Origin: Ectocarpus siliculosus
Taxonomy: Eukaryota > Sar > Phaeophyceae > Ectocarpales > Ectocarpaceae
Length of the DNA stretch: 64,000 bases
NCBI GenBank assembly: GCA_000310025.1
Contig: FN649732.1
Coordinates: forward strand, 2,086,811 to 2,150,810
Direction of reading: 5' to 3'
The notes under the pieces are model-generated. The model did not search any database, had not been told where the DNA came from, and saw only the letters and a list, made by a program, of their open reading frames with translations. Made by a program: the position numbers and the translations under genes. Positions 24,301 through 35,309 of the stretch are shown here, one piece after another. Positions within the stretch are counted from its first letter, which is position 1, and each line of letters opens with the position of its first letter.

Positions 24301-27300
24301 TTTTCCGATGAGGTTCTCAAGCAAAACAGCGCTTGCGCTGTTGAAACCATGTCTACGATGACGTGATACTTAGTCATGGTGTCTAGCACGCCCTGGATGC
24401 GCACCTCGACAACTACAGAAAAAATACTCGAATTTCTTCATCGTGATCAGTATTGACAAGACAGTTATACAAGTGCTGTTCTTCGCTATTGAACACCAAC
24501 CTCACCCAACGGTTTCGTTCCACTTACCGTGAGTGAAACACTGTTGCCCGCAAAGACCCAAACCCAGGCAGTGTCAGAGGTAAGACACCACGATCTGTGA
24601 ACAACAACTAAACTAATTTCTCTCGACGCGGCCCCTAGCCTAAGCCTCGCCCTCACCTGAAGAGTCACCAAGGTTTCCGAGTCCACGAACCCGGACCTGT
24701 CTTCCTCCCCTGCAAACACAGACACATCAAGATCTCCAAAGGGATCTTCTGGATAGGAATCCGGGCCCCATCGAGTCGCCCTGAGCGGTGTCGGTAGCCG
24801 AAGGGTGGCGAAAGCGGCCAGGGGATGCGGGCCCGTCGTCCCCCCTCCCGTGTCCGTTCCGAAGGGAAGCGAGTACCACCTGTTGTCGTTCGATCGAAAA
24901 GTGAAAACGAAGATGTGGGGGAACAGCGGTTTAGACGAAGGGATGGGGGGTAGCACGTTTGAGCGGTGGTCATCGCCGTGATTGTCTTGTACATGTTCGC
25001 GGGGTGTGAGAACGATCACTCGTCAAGAAATATCGTTGGGTTGGGGCCCGGTTCACCCGCGATCAAGCTGTATTGACGTCCGATTGGCGCCGTCGACAAA
25101 CAGGTGACACGTGGCAACCCTTCAAATGTTCAGTACTTCAAAACCGCGCTCTGTAGTGCTGTATATTCGCAGCTGATCCCCAAACGTTGGACTCACACGT
25201 CTGCGTGGATTGCAAAATATTCCTCTTGGTTAACATTTGAATGTACTCGTCCCATCCAAATCTTCCCGTAAGTGAGCCACTTGCTCAAAAACAAACGGGA
25301 AATGCTGGGATTGTTCGCGTGGCCTTTCGATCATAGAAATGTTTTGGGCACCAGGCAATGCTGCACCGTGTCTACTCGCCGTTCCTAACGATCATATGCC
25401 GACCGTCTGGCTCGCCACCACCCCACCCACGAAGGCCCGGCAACCCTAGGCCCGCATGAAGAAGCCGTCCATTCTCTTTCTTCATGAAAGGGAAATTTTC
25501 AGGGTGTATAGCATGAGGAGTGCCTTCCCTGCACTGTACCAGGGATATGCCGACCACTCACAAATCTCTCCTCCCCCTCTCCTCCCGATCCCCCCCTCGG
25601 CCTTGTTTGCCATCGGGGTTTGGGTTTTCGTCGCTTGGCAACGACGTTGTAAAACAAGCCCCCCCCTCGGTGTTTGCCATCGGAATTGGGTTTTCGTCGC
25701 TTGGCAACGATGTTGTAAAACAAGCCATTTCACTTCGTGAACTCGGCAACCAGGTTACCGTTTTGTTTTTTTTACCTCGTTTTTTTTTTTTGGCGGTAAC
25801 CATAATGGTGGTCGAGTAGATCATGTTGTGCGGGGTAGAGAACCCTCACTCCGCGCAACGGGGGATGATCGCACCACGTTGTGTTAAAATGGTCAAGCTT
25901 CCTCGAGGCAGTTCCACAGTGCTTACAACTGTCTCTGGAAGTGAAAGCACCAGAAAATCAATTTAGTCATACGCAGCTGTCATCCGTACGCAAGGAAGTA
26001 AGCACAATATGCCGAACACCCTTAGCAGGATGCAGCTCACCCTTCATGCGACTCGCCAAATACCTCACGGCGCTTCGCGCTTGGTGATGTGAGAGCCTGG
26101 TCCGGTGAGAACCCGGCGTGCTCCGTCCCGGCTTTGTAGGGATGCGAGGTCAATGGTCAAACGACTACGGCATGGACGACTATGAGTACACCCCCCGCCC
26201 CCCCCCCCTCTCCTCTCCTGCCGCTACTACGTCTGTTGCGACGACTACACAACTACTACTGCTTCTACTAGTTTTGCCTATCGACAATGATGCACACCTC
26301 ACCTTCCCTCTAGCACCACCCTTGGAGGCCCCACCACCCTCACCCGGACTGTAAACCTTACTCTCTTCCTCCTCGGCGTCGCCACCTGTCCCCCCACGGA
26401 CCCCCTGGTAGCACCACCCTCTACCCGCCCGGGCTCTTGAAGAACGCCCCCGAAAATACCTCGATCGTCGAGCGTTTCATCTGCTTGGGCCGTGGCTGCG
26501 AGGATACCGATGCCGCTGCCGTCGAAAGCGGGGGCTAGCGGGGACGGCGGCGGCGGAGGCTCCGGGCAAACTACCGCCATGTGAATCGGGGCCGGTGGCA
26601 CGGGCTTCCATGGCTTAGAGGCGGATGCCGTGGCGGGGCGGGGGGACGTGTATCCCCTTACTCCATCCCATGGTGACGAAATGACTGCGCCTGTGCGGGG
26701 CGGGGACGGGGCAGGGGATAGAGTTCCCTCGTCGCCCCCCTTCAATCCAGCGGCGGGGCCCTTCCAGTTGAGCAGAAGGCGGTGGTGGGTTTTACCGCGG
26801 GAAACCCAGGTGTAGAACGACAGACGTAGTGGCCGGTGCGGGGCTTGGACGGCGTAAAGGCTGATGGCGGTCGGTATGCCGTTGTCGTTGCTTCGCCCCG
26901 GTGCCCTCGATCCGTCGTCATGGGACTCGAGGGTGATCTCGAGGCACGCTCCCCTCTCTGTAGGACATGGGGTCTGGTAGAAGGCGGCCTGATGCGGGGG
27001 GGTGGTAGTTTGGGGGGTTTGTGAGAGGCTGGAATGAGGTGTCGGACAACGCTTACGATAGCTGAGGAAAGCAAACCTGACAGATGAGCGGGATAGAGGC
27101 AAAGGAGGCCGGGGGGGGGGGTGGGGGGCTCAGAGACGTGCGGCACCAGTTTTGTTCATGGATAGTCTTGCTCGTAGCACTCTGGCATTTTGGGGTTTAG
27201 GTACGCAGCCTCAGAACTCCAATTGGTTCATCTTTCGGCGGGAACGAAGCCAAGCTGTCTCTGCCGCAGTAGGGTCACCGTCTTCAACCCGGAGCAACAC

Positions 27301-29035
27301 CTAAAGGAAAGGAGCGACGACGCAAAGGAGCAGTTGCCCAACTGGAAGAACGACCCTTTCAAGTACCACCAATGATTCAAATTATACTCGTGGTAGATAT
27401 TTTTTCAGTCGGAGGGATGACACACACCGCCGCGCTTGTGATTTAGCAGCAAGTGCCAATAACAGTGGTTGTTCACTAATTTTAGTGCATGGCGACCCGA
27501 GAATCTGGCCATACCCAGAAAAAAAACAGCGCTTGTGAGTTAGCATCAAGTGCTCATAAAGTGTTTGTTCACTATTTTAGTGCATGGTGAACCGAAAATC
27601 TGGCCATACCAAAAAAAAACCACGAGACGTTAACGACAAAGAGTAATGTACGTTCATTCGTTTCTGGGTCATTCTCCAACGGTCAGGACGAAGTGTCTGC
27701 GTGGCCCCTTTCTCCTCTCTCCAATTGGAAGTAGACCACAGAGGGTGAACGTATAGCGCCGATGGAGTGGTCGTCGGGACGGGATTTTGCACGATGACAC
27801 CAGCCAGACGCAAGAAGCGCTTTGCTTCACCTGCCCTTGCCGCACGGAGCCGGCAACCCTCTCTCCCTGCAGCAGCACTCTTCCCGCGGGACCTTCCCCG
27901 CCTCCATGTCTGTCGAACCCGTTGTCCCCGCCACCAACACCCTCGCCATCAAATTCCGCAGCCGCAGCGCCGTCTGTTGATGCCGGGGCCGTGGAAGCGC
28001 GACGATGGCGTTGCTGGTGGTGGTCGTAATCACCGCGCTGCCGCGGCGACAGCAGCACCGGGCGGGCACTGTTTCTTCTGATGCTGCTGCTACTGCTCCT
28101 ATGGCCTTGTCGCCCTCTCGGCGGGTCGTGGAGAAGGCGGTGGGGGATGCTGTACAGGTCGACACCGTCGCTGAAAAAACGACACACACCCAAGCAAACA
28201 ACCCGTGGGTTTCCGGAAGCATGAACCAAAGCAGTGAAGTGCAACAAGGGGGGGGGCAGGAGGTTATCTAGTGCCGCATCTCGTGCGGAAAGGTTGTGAA
28301 ATGAGGGAGACAAAGAGGGCAACAATACTACCGGCCGTCGACCTCCCTCTTGTTTTAGGTTGTGCCGGCGTTATGAGTATTCACAGGGGGCAAGGAAATT
28401 GAAAATTGCGACCGTGAAAGGCCCCGTATCGCAACGGCGTCCATGTCAACACCCCATGACACCGGGGTTGAGGGTAGTTGTCGAGACCAACGCTTGCAAA
28501 TCTTGTGGCGGGTAAAGGCAGTAGGAACAGGAACAAAAAAATCAGGCCGCGCATTTTCAACCGTGTTCATAGTCGACCGACACGACGTTGAATCGGGACT
28601 CAACTTAACATGCCTAACATGTCCCTGGTAGACGCTCTTTCATTTCACTCGGTTTCTCCCCATCAACAGTCAATCTGGAGCCACCCGCGATGCGCTGGTT
28701 GAGGGCGCTTGTAAACAGGCGTTTCGAAAAACGTAAGCCATGTTTGGACTAGGATAGTACACGGTGGTGCTGTTCGAAGCCAAAAGGGGCTACCCAATCA
28801 CTTGGGGACTACAGGTTTGGGTGTTAATTGTTATTAGGATCAGGGGGACTACAGCTGTGATGTACCTGAGGGCCTCGCCGATAGCGCCTTCTGCCTCATC
28901 CCAGAGAAGATCTCGCAGAACCTCCCACAGGGCGTCCATCTGTTTTTTATTTGTGTGCGTTTTGGGTGGGAGGAGAGTGAGGGTCACCGCCCGTGCGCGC
29001 TTGTAGAACCCCAAGGGCATTTCGGTCGCGAGGGA
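18371..29035 (-). CDS. Large multi-exon gene of unknown function (11 exons chained, 3' end present)
   Basis: Exons 29035-28866, 28170-27831, 26988-26357, 24879-24657, 23856-23469, 23264-23172, 22926-22850, 22681-22550, 21821-21652, 21017-20897 and 19708-18371 (stop) all join in a continuous phase, giving about 1,220 residues. Every junction is GT-AG except the donor after 22850, which reads AAG|GCAAGA (GC-AG). I do not recognise the family. Exon 1 holds a helical acidic stretch (MDALWEVLRDLLWDEAEGAI). Exons 3-8 look like beta-rich domains (RWYSLPFG, IGQDKLVFEARVE). Exons 9-10 are the most conserved-looking (IDDQFVLKQLEFAQDF, PSQNEYSWRGTNTEGLVEVL). The last exon is a 445-residue Ser/Gly/Pro/Arg-rich, probably disordered tail. 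Two copies of the 460-bp repeat sit in introns 3 and 8. A possible 48-bp intron in exon 1 (GTGACC...AACAG) keeps the frame whether or not it is removed. The gene may be the 3' half of the gene at 35308-30241. Confidence 0.66.
21892..22205 (+). repeat. Interspersed ~460-bp repeat, copy 3 (5'-shortened)
   Basis: The copy starts at GGATGATCCCACCACGTTGT and ends at CATACACGACT followed by poly-C. It lacks the hairpin-rich first ~120 bases. It is bounded on both sides by C runs (21868-21881 and 22202-22211). It lies just upstream of the acceptor of the exon at 21821 in the large minus-strand gene, antisense to that gene. Confidence 0.78.
25600..25730 (+). repeat. ~65-bp tandem pair
   Basis: Two units contain TTTGCCATCGG, GGGTTTTCGTCGCTTGGCAA and GTTGTAAAACAAGCC, at about 25606-25668 and 25672-25729. 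They sit directly against the left end of the full-length 460-bp repeat at 25738. Confidence 0.85.
25738..26200 (+). repeat. Interspersed ~460-bp repeat, copy 4 (full length)
   Basis: This copy matches positions 1-470 almost base for base, with small changes in T-run lengths. It is followed by a C-rich run. It lies in the intron between exons 26988-26357 and 24879-24657 of the large minus-strand gene. Confidence 0.82.
27438..27620 (+). repeat. ~90-bp tandem pair ending in A runs
   Basis: Two diverged units share GTTCACTA, TTTTAGTGCATGG and AATCTGGCCATACC, each followed by a run of A. They lie in the intron between exons 28170-27831 and 26988-26357 of the large gene. Confidence 0.8.
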
Positions 29036-30240
29036 CTGTCACAACTTGGACGAGGTTTGGGCCACGGCGAAGTCTACAGTTAGGATATGTCGGCGAGACT
29101 GAGCGCCTACCTTCATGCGCCGGAAGCATTTTTGTGGGTTGGAATGAAACGAAGTGACAATGAACTCCACAGAAGGCTCTTTTGACGGCCGTCACAGGTC
29201 ATGCGATCTTTTCCTGTCCCAAAAACGAAGACCGCGGTCCGAAGGGCGGCGCTTGAGGGTAGCATGTGACAGAAGGTGTTTCGGAGTGTCACGGGCTTTG
29301 ATTGAGCCTGGGGATTCCGCTTGGTGCTTGTGGAGGACCCTACCGGTGCGATTGTCAGCCCTGCCCGTTGATGTTGCTGGAGGAAACTCACACCGGTTCA
29401 GCATGCTTGGAACAGCGTGCGAAGGTGATCTTGCACGCCAGAATTTCGGGCTCGTTGAGGGCGTAAGGGATAGATGCGTCCAAAAATGCCCAACTCCGAA
29501 AGTGACTGCAGCAGCCGCGATCGCCCTCCCCTACACCACGAACTATGCGCCAACGGTAACGCAGTGGACGGTTGCAGCGGCAAGAGGGAAAGGGGGATCA
29601 GAACCAGAAACGCAACAATGGCAACCACGTCACCTCGGGACAGCGACCACTCCCGCGCCTCCACTCCGCCGCGACGCCATCCAGGGTTTGCTGCGAGTGG
29701 ACACCTCCGGCTCTTGTGCCCCAGCCGTTGGCGATGGCGTACGCTAAAAAGCTGGCGCGCTGGAAGTGTCGACATAGTGTGCGGTGCGTGAGATTGGGAC
29801 GGCAATTCGAATGAGCGGAAGCTTAAAGTTAGACAACTGGGTGCGGCGCAAGAGACAAAGCAGTTTTCCTCTATGGAGGGTAGCAACAAATCGGATTCAC
29901 TGGTTCGTCGTCCACAACCCATCTGAACGGTGGTAGATCGCCCAGTCAACGCACTCTTTCCGTCGCACGCCTGGTTCAAACGATTTGGCAGCAACACCAA
30001 ATAACGTTGTAGCGCCCCCGTAATTGTGTTCCGGGTGTGTGACCAACCCGCAAGCATCCATCGGAAACCGATCGCAACGCTCCCCCAACTCCACGACTGT
30101 ACGTGTTTTGTGTTCTCCGAACCCATACCGGGAGCTAATCTCCCACAAAAGGCATCCCTCGGGTCGGTCCACACCATGCAAACAATGATTTCTTTCCAAA
30201 ACATTTTCTTGTAGATGAAAAGCCGCAACACAACATGTAC

Positions 30241-33200
30241 ACGCGCCCCGCCCCCCCCCCTCTCTCATCAACCACGCCGCCGCCCCCCGGTCTCTCGCCT
30301 TCGGAGGGCCGATGAAGGCCGCCCCGTATTCCGCCGGCGTCATCCCCTCTTGCCCCGACCTCCATGCCTCCAGCAACTCCCCCAAGGCTCTCGAGGGGAC
30401 GGTTTGGCGACGCGCCCTCTCCCAGGTGGCCTCTTGGGTGCGGTAGCGCCGGACGACGGTGGCGGTGGTGGGCGGCGCAGCCACCCTTCCACCACCGCCG
30501 CCCCCGCCGCCAGCAGCAGGACGTTTCGGGCTGGGGGAGGAGATGGGACGGCCAAGCGCGGGCTTTGTCTGGTCACCGACGCCGACATCCGGGTTCCTGC
30601 CGTAGTTTTTGTTGTTGATGTTGTTGTTGTTGTCCAAGAGGTCGGGCTGCTTCCGCTCCACGAAGAGGATGAAGGCGTCCCTCTGTTGCGACAAGGGCCG
30701 ATGTCCAGCCAGCAGACGTGGAGCACGAAGAAGCGGGGCCGGGGTGGGGGTGGGGGCTCTGTGGGGCGGTTGCGTGCTTGCGAAAACTTGGATGTGTTCA
30801 TCCCGAAGATGGTTGTGGTCATTTTTTCAGTGGGTGTGGGATGGTGGGAAAGGTTCATATTCGTTCAAACTGGTCGGCACATTCTCGCCCCCCTCACCTC
30901 TCGAGAGTTCACCGGAACGTTCCTGGTTATGAAATCCCAGATGCTCTCCATCTCTTCCTTTTCCACCTCCGCCTCCTCCTCCTTTGGACGGTATCCCCCG
31001 CCCCCACCAGTCCTAACATCGCGCTGACGATCCGCCTCCTTCAGAATGCCAGTCACGCGCGTCCGCCGCCGTCCCCTTTGCTTCCTGCTTTGCTCTTCCG
31101 TCTCCTGTTTCTGCTGCTGTTGCCGCTGGTTTTCCTTTGCTCCACCGCTGGTCTCCCCCCTCCCCCCGCCGCGGTGAATGCCGCGCAAACCGTCCATCCC
31201 CTCCGGAGCCAACAGAACCCCCCGGCCGGGATCGACGATGCGGCGTTGCTTGTGTCGAACCCACGCCGCACGCTGCGCCTCCTTCGATCGAAACCCCGGG
31301 ATGCGCAGCTGCTGCAAGCCGTCGGGTGTCTGCGGTGGCGGAAGACGGGTGGGAGGGGCGCGGCGGTTGTCATCAAGCGCTTCGCCTTCTCTCCCCTCTC
31401 CTCCTCCTCCTCCTCCTCCTCCTCCACGCCATCTCTCGTCACCAATGCCCAACACGTTTGCCGCCTTCCGGCTCATCTCGTGAAGGCGGAGGTAATCGTC
31501 GTCCCCGTCCTTTGGCCGGTTCTTCCTCCGCGCTTTCTGGTTTCGCCTACCGATCTTATTTGCAGCAGCGGCTGCGTGATTGCCCTTGTGTTGGGACGGA
31601 GCCGTGGGGGGGTCGTCGCTCTCTGGCTTAAGGGGCGGCGGCCGGAAGAGGACGTCCGGCCTCACGCGCTCCCAGAGCACGCACAGGAACTCGATGTAGT
31701 CGTTGGCTCGCACCGTCTCGGTCCACTGTGCAAATGGGTTTTGGTCGACGGAGGGGGGGGAGCGTGTGCGTATGAGCTTATGCAGACACTCTATTCGGCT
31801 GGGCACAGAACGGGGATTAGTTGAACGCCCAGCAAAACAACAACACATCCGTGAATTTGCCAGTCTTGTTTTGTTCACCTGCGCCGTCCAACCATCAACC
31901 GGTCGACATCGATACTAAATGGAGCTGGTCGAGTGCTTGTTTACGGTTGTGTAGGAACTCCCTTTTCCGTCTAGGTCCGTACACAGTGGAAACGGTGCCG
32001 GTGTTTCTTCAGTCATTGATGTATCACAGAGCACGGTCAAACGTGTTCTTCAGCGACGAAAAAAAGCGCTGGCGAGGCTCCCCTCAGCCGTCCATCAATA
32101 GTTGTCATTTTAACTTCACCATCAATCGTTGCCTGTACAGTGGATTCTACCTGTTTTCGCGACCACTGCAGGTCACGTGTCATTTCTGCGTTATTTTCAT
32201 TGGAACTTCGTAGGGAGGGACTCTGCCTGAAGAGACTCTCTTACGTTGTCCGCAACGGCAAAGAGGGCTTCCGAGAACGCCCCCAGCGTGATTCCCGCCC
32301 GCCCGAGTTCCTGGGGCAGCCCCTTCGCGTCCTCGCCGTACTCCCAGCGCGCGGTCTCCTTCGCCTCTGCCTCGTCCGCCGTTGGCACGAGGGTCATGTA
32401 CATGGCAGTGAAGAGGAGGATATACCCCTGCCTCGGAAGGATCTGCGGAGCGGTACGACCGGTGAGAGGTTGGCGGCAGTGACGCGGGAGGCGTTCGTCG
32501 CATCGCGGGCCGATTCGTTCCGGCTGTTTCCTGGCGACGTAAATGACATTTCGACTTGTTTCCATGTCTGATTGAAAAGACCATACTCACGCACGCGTTA
32601 GTGACTCATCACTACAAAATCGGGATGGATCTCTACACGTCCTTCTACATAGTCACTCCTTTGCGAAAGGAACTGCTTGGTGGAAAAGCGAACATTTTTG
32701 TGTCCATCAACTCGTCATCCAAGAACCATAAAACAGTTTCAACGTGAATCGGATTCATCTTTCTGGCAAGTGTCCAGCTTGTCCACGGGTAGTTGCTTCC
32801 AGTGAAGCGTGCAGACCACGCACTGGGGGGAGGGGAGGCTCTCTCGACGGTATCTACATCAATGCCGCCCTTCGCTGGGTACCTTCAGACAGATGCTTGG
32901 TACTACCACCGAACTGAGATGATTCATAATGAACCGTGGCACCAACATTGTACCTTCGTCCACCATGTAGTTTCGACTCGGTTCCGAGCCCTCCGTTTGA
33001 AATTTGTTTGCATTTTCCCCCATCCTTGCACTCTGTCTGGGCGAGGTTCCACAAACAAGCCTTTGTACCTCATCCCCTCGCCCCCCTGCTCATGAATACC
33101 CTTCCACCAACCTGCACCAGCTTTTCACCTTCAAGACATGCTGGTCGTTCAGTATTACCCAGCGCAGGGGAAGGTACGGCCACCATCCCCGCTCGATCGC

Positions 33201-35308
33201 CGCACGAATGCCTTTATGCTTGGAAAGCCTTCTACGCGCTGCCATTTTCTGGTCAGAGGTTGCGAAGGGCACGTGCACGCGTCCATTTGTTTGCCAGGAC
33301 AGAACGGATTCATGGTTGAGGGATTAGCAGAACCTAATGGTGTTCACCGAGAGCGATCGCCAGCCGTGAAGCATGTGGTGAGCCAGCCCTCCGTCTATCG
33401 CACTGGGTCGTCGAGTAAGGATGGTTGAGACCATGTCCCATATTCGAATGCAGTCTACAAGTTGATTTCGGCAACTTCTCGTTGGGTTGATGTGCCACTG
33501 GAAGTCCTCTATCCGCTACCGGCGCGTTTTCCCCTGAACCCCTTTTCCAATACACCTTTTGCAGATAGGTTCTCGTTGAGAGAAGCACGGACGGGATTTG
33601 ACCGCTGCCGGTTGGGGCGCGGGATACTTTCACCCACCACTTACGCTAGTCCAAGGTATAAACCAATAGCGACGTTACCCCACCACCGATCAAACCCACG
33701 CTACCGCCCACAACAACACCCAGAACAGCGAAAATGACGATAGCACTAGCGCAACACGCGATTCACCTTCTTGCGGTAGAGAGACGGATTCCCATCGTTT
33801 TGGTATGCTCGTCCTGACACGCCCTGCCTCTCCCATCGCAGCTGCAGCAAGGGGGGAACCGACGCTGGCCGAGGTGAAACCTCGTGGCACTCGCTGATTA
33901 CATTTCAACAGCAAGCGCGGGTGCGTGCGGTGGAATGGTTGACGCATTGTGGTCAAATCTTCGCACTATTACGACTCCGTATGGGCGTGGCGCTAGCCAG
34001 CTCAGCAGCGAGGCCACCGCTGTGAGCTGTTGCTACTTCCTTCGAGTTTCATTCCCTTCACACCTCGGCGTCGTTTCATCCAACACGGATGAGTCCAACC
34101 ACGGGAAGCGAGTTTTTGCTCTCTAGAGCTACTGTCGACTTGTGCTCAGGAGGCCAGCAATGGCCAAGCGGTCCACTTCCGGGCCCGAAGCCTAACAGAA
34201 TACGTGTTTCACTCCCTTCGCTATGACGTGGCCCTGTTAGGGACAGTACTACCGCTCTTGTTGCATAGGCGGCGCGCCCAATCAGTCCCCACACCTGGAC
34301 TCTTCATCGTCCGGCCGACGGGAGTCCCTCGGTCCGGACCACGAGGCCCGGCGTCGCCGCCGTCCCGAACAGGGGGAGGGAATGGAAGGAGGGTAATCGA
34401 TCTTCCGCCCGTCACGTGCGAGCGTGTCGTAGGGGACTGTAGGGGGCGGGGTTCCCGGCCCATCTTGCTGTGCAGCGAGGGGGTGTTCGCGGAGAAGGGT
34501 CAGGCCTTGGTCACCGGGCGACCAGTGGGGCTCTCGTGATGTGGTGTTTGCTTGCTCGTCTGTGTGTCGTTCTTCCCGACTCAGGTTGATGTTGCTGTTG
34601 TTGTTGTTCTTGCTTTCGTTGTCATCGTCGTTCCTGCGATGGTTGTTGTCGCTCCTGTTTTTGGTGAAAGGCAAGGCCGCAGAAAGGGATTGACCGCTTT
34701 AGAGCATACCAATTATGCCCCCGGCCAATTGTTGTTGCCATGTCTTTGTTTCCAGCCGCAAAAGGCGGCACGTCCAAATGATGGTGCTTGTCGGTTTAGC
34801 TGTGCTGTTGGTGGGGTAGGATAGCAAGATTAGTGTATGGCCGTCATCTCCCTTCACGTTGGAGGCGGGAAGCACGCCGCCGTCGCCACCGCTGCTGCTA
34901 CTGGTACGAAGAAGACCTGCAGTGGTTGTGAAAGGCGTGTAGCCTAACAGCATCACAAGTCAAACGAAAAAACCGGGAGGCAAGGTATGATACGGGCGCA
35001 GCAAACCAACGTCTCACGACCGAACTACCATAAAGTCAACACTGCTACTGGCAGCAGTGGGATGTTTTTCGCTCACCACGGCGGAATCTCGTTCCCCACC
35101 GAGTGGGCTACTCTTCTCGCGCTTCGCGTTCCGAGCGGGCCCCATTCAGCCGCGGAGTAGTAGAGGCGCGAAGCGGTTGCTCGGCCGCCGAAAATGTCAC
35201 CCGCGGAAAAGCGCCGCTTTCGTTCGGCGTCGACCCCTTCGAACTCGGGAAAGTTCGCGGGCGGCCTAGGTTGCCCATGCTGTGTTCGAATATCGTTGTA
35301 GGAAACAT
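30241..35308 (-). CDS. Multi-exon gene of unknown function with an F..ALF..AD.W..Y..FL module; possibly the 5' part of the neighbouring gene
   Basis: Exons 35308-35112, 34654-34295, 32530-32245 (inner acceptor at 32442 possible), 31725-30898 and 30682 to about 30241-30243 show good splice sites and consistent phase. The start MFPTTIFEHSMGNLGRP has no open frame of note before it. Exon 3 to 4 is the telling junction: GAFSEALFAVADN joins WTETVRANDYIEFLCVLWERV, preceded by an acidic ARWEYGEDAKG. I recall this W..D..G...F..ALF.LAD.WT....Y..FL..LF pattern from large uncharacterised protist and ciliary proteins, but I cannot name a domain. Exon 4 continues with a basic nuclear-localisation-like run (RRNQKARRKNRPK), poly-Gly and a Gln/Arg-rich coiled-coil-like part. 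Exon 5 has Asn and Gly runs from microsatellites. No stop codon was assigned, and protein-like stretches continue to about 29.9 kb, so it may run into the gene ending at 18371. Confidence 0.6.
30604..30642. repeat. (TTG)n microsatellite coding for an Asn run
   Basis: On the minus strand this codes for an asparagine-rich run (LLDNNNNINNKNYG) inside an exon of the unknown gene at 35308-30241. A CTC run at 31400-31425 codes for glycines in the neighbouring exon. Confidence 0.8.
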
Positions 35309-35309
35309 G

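Noticed and set aside
26118-26354. Plus-strand frame at the end of the 460-bp repeat
   Set aside because: It reads through the poly-C end of the repeat, shows no motif, and no counterpart exists at the other copies.
30718-31824. Plus-strand 368-residue frame
   Set aside because: Shadow of the minus-strand exon 31725-30898, favoured by its high GC and triplet repeats.
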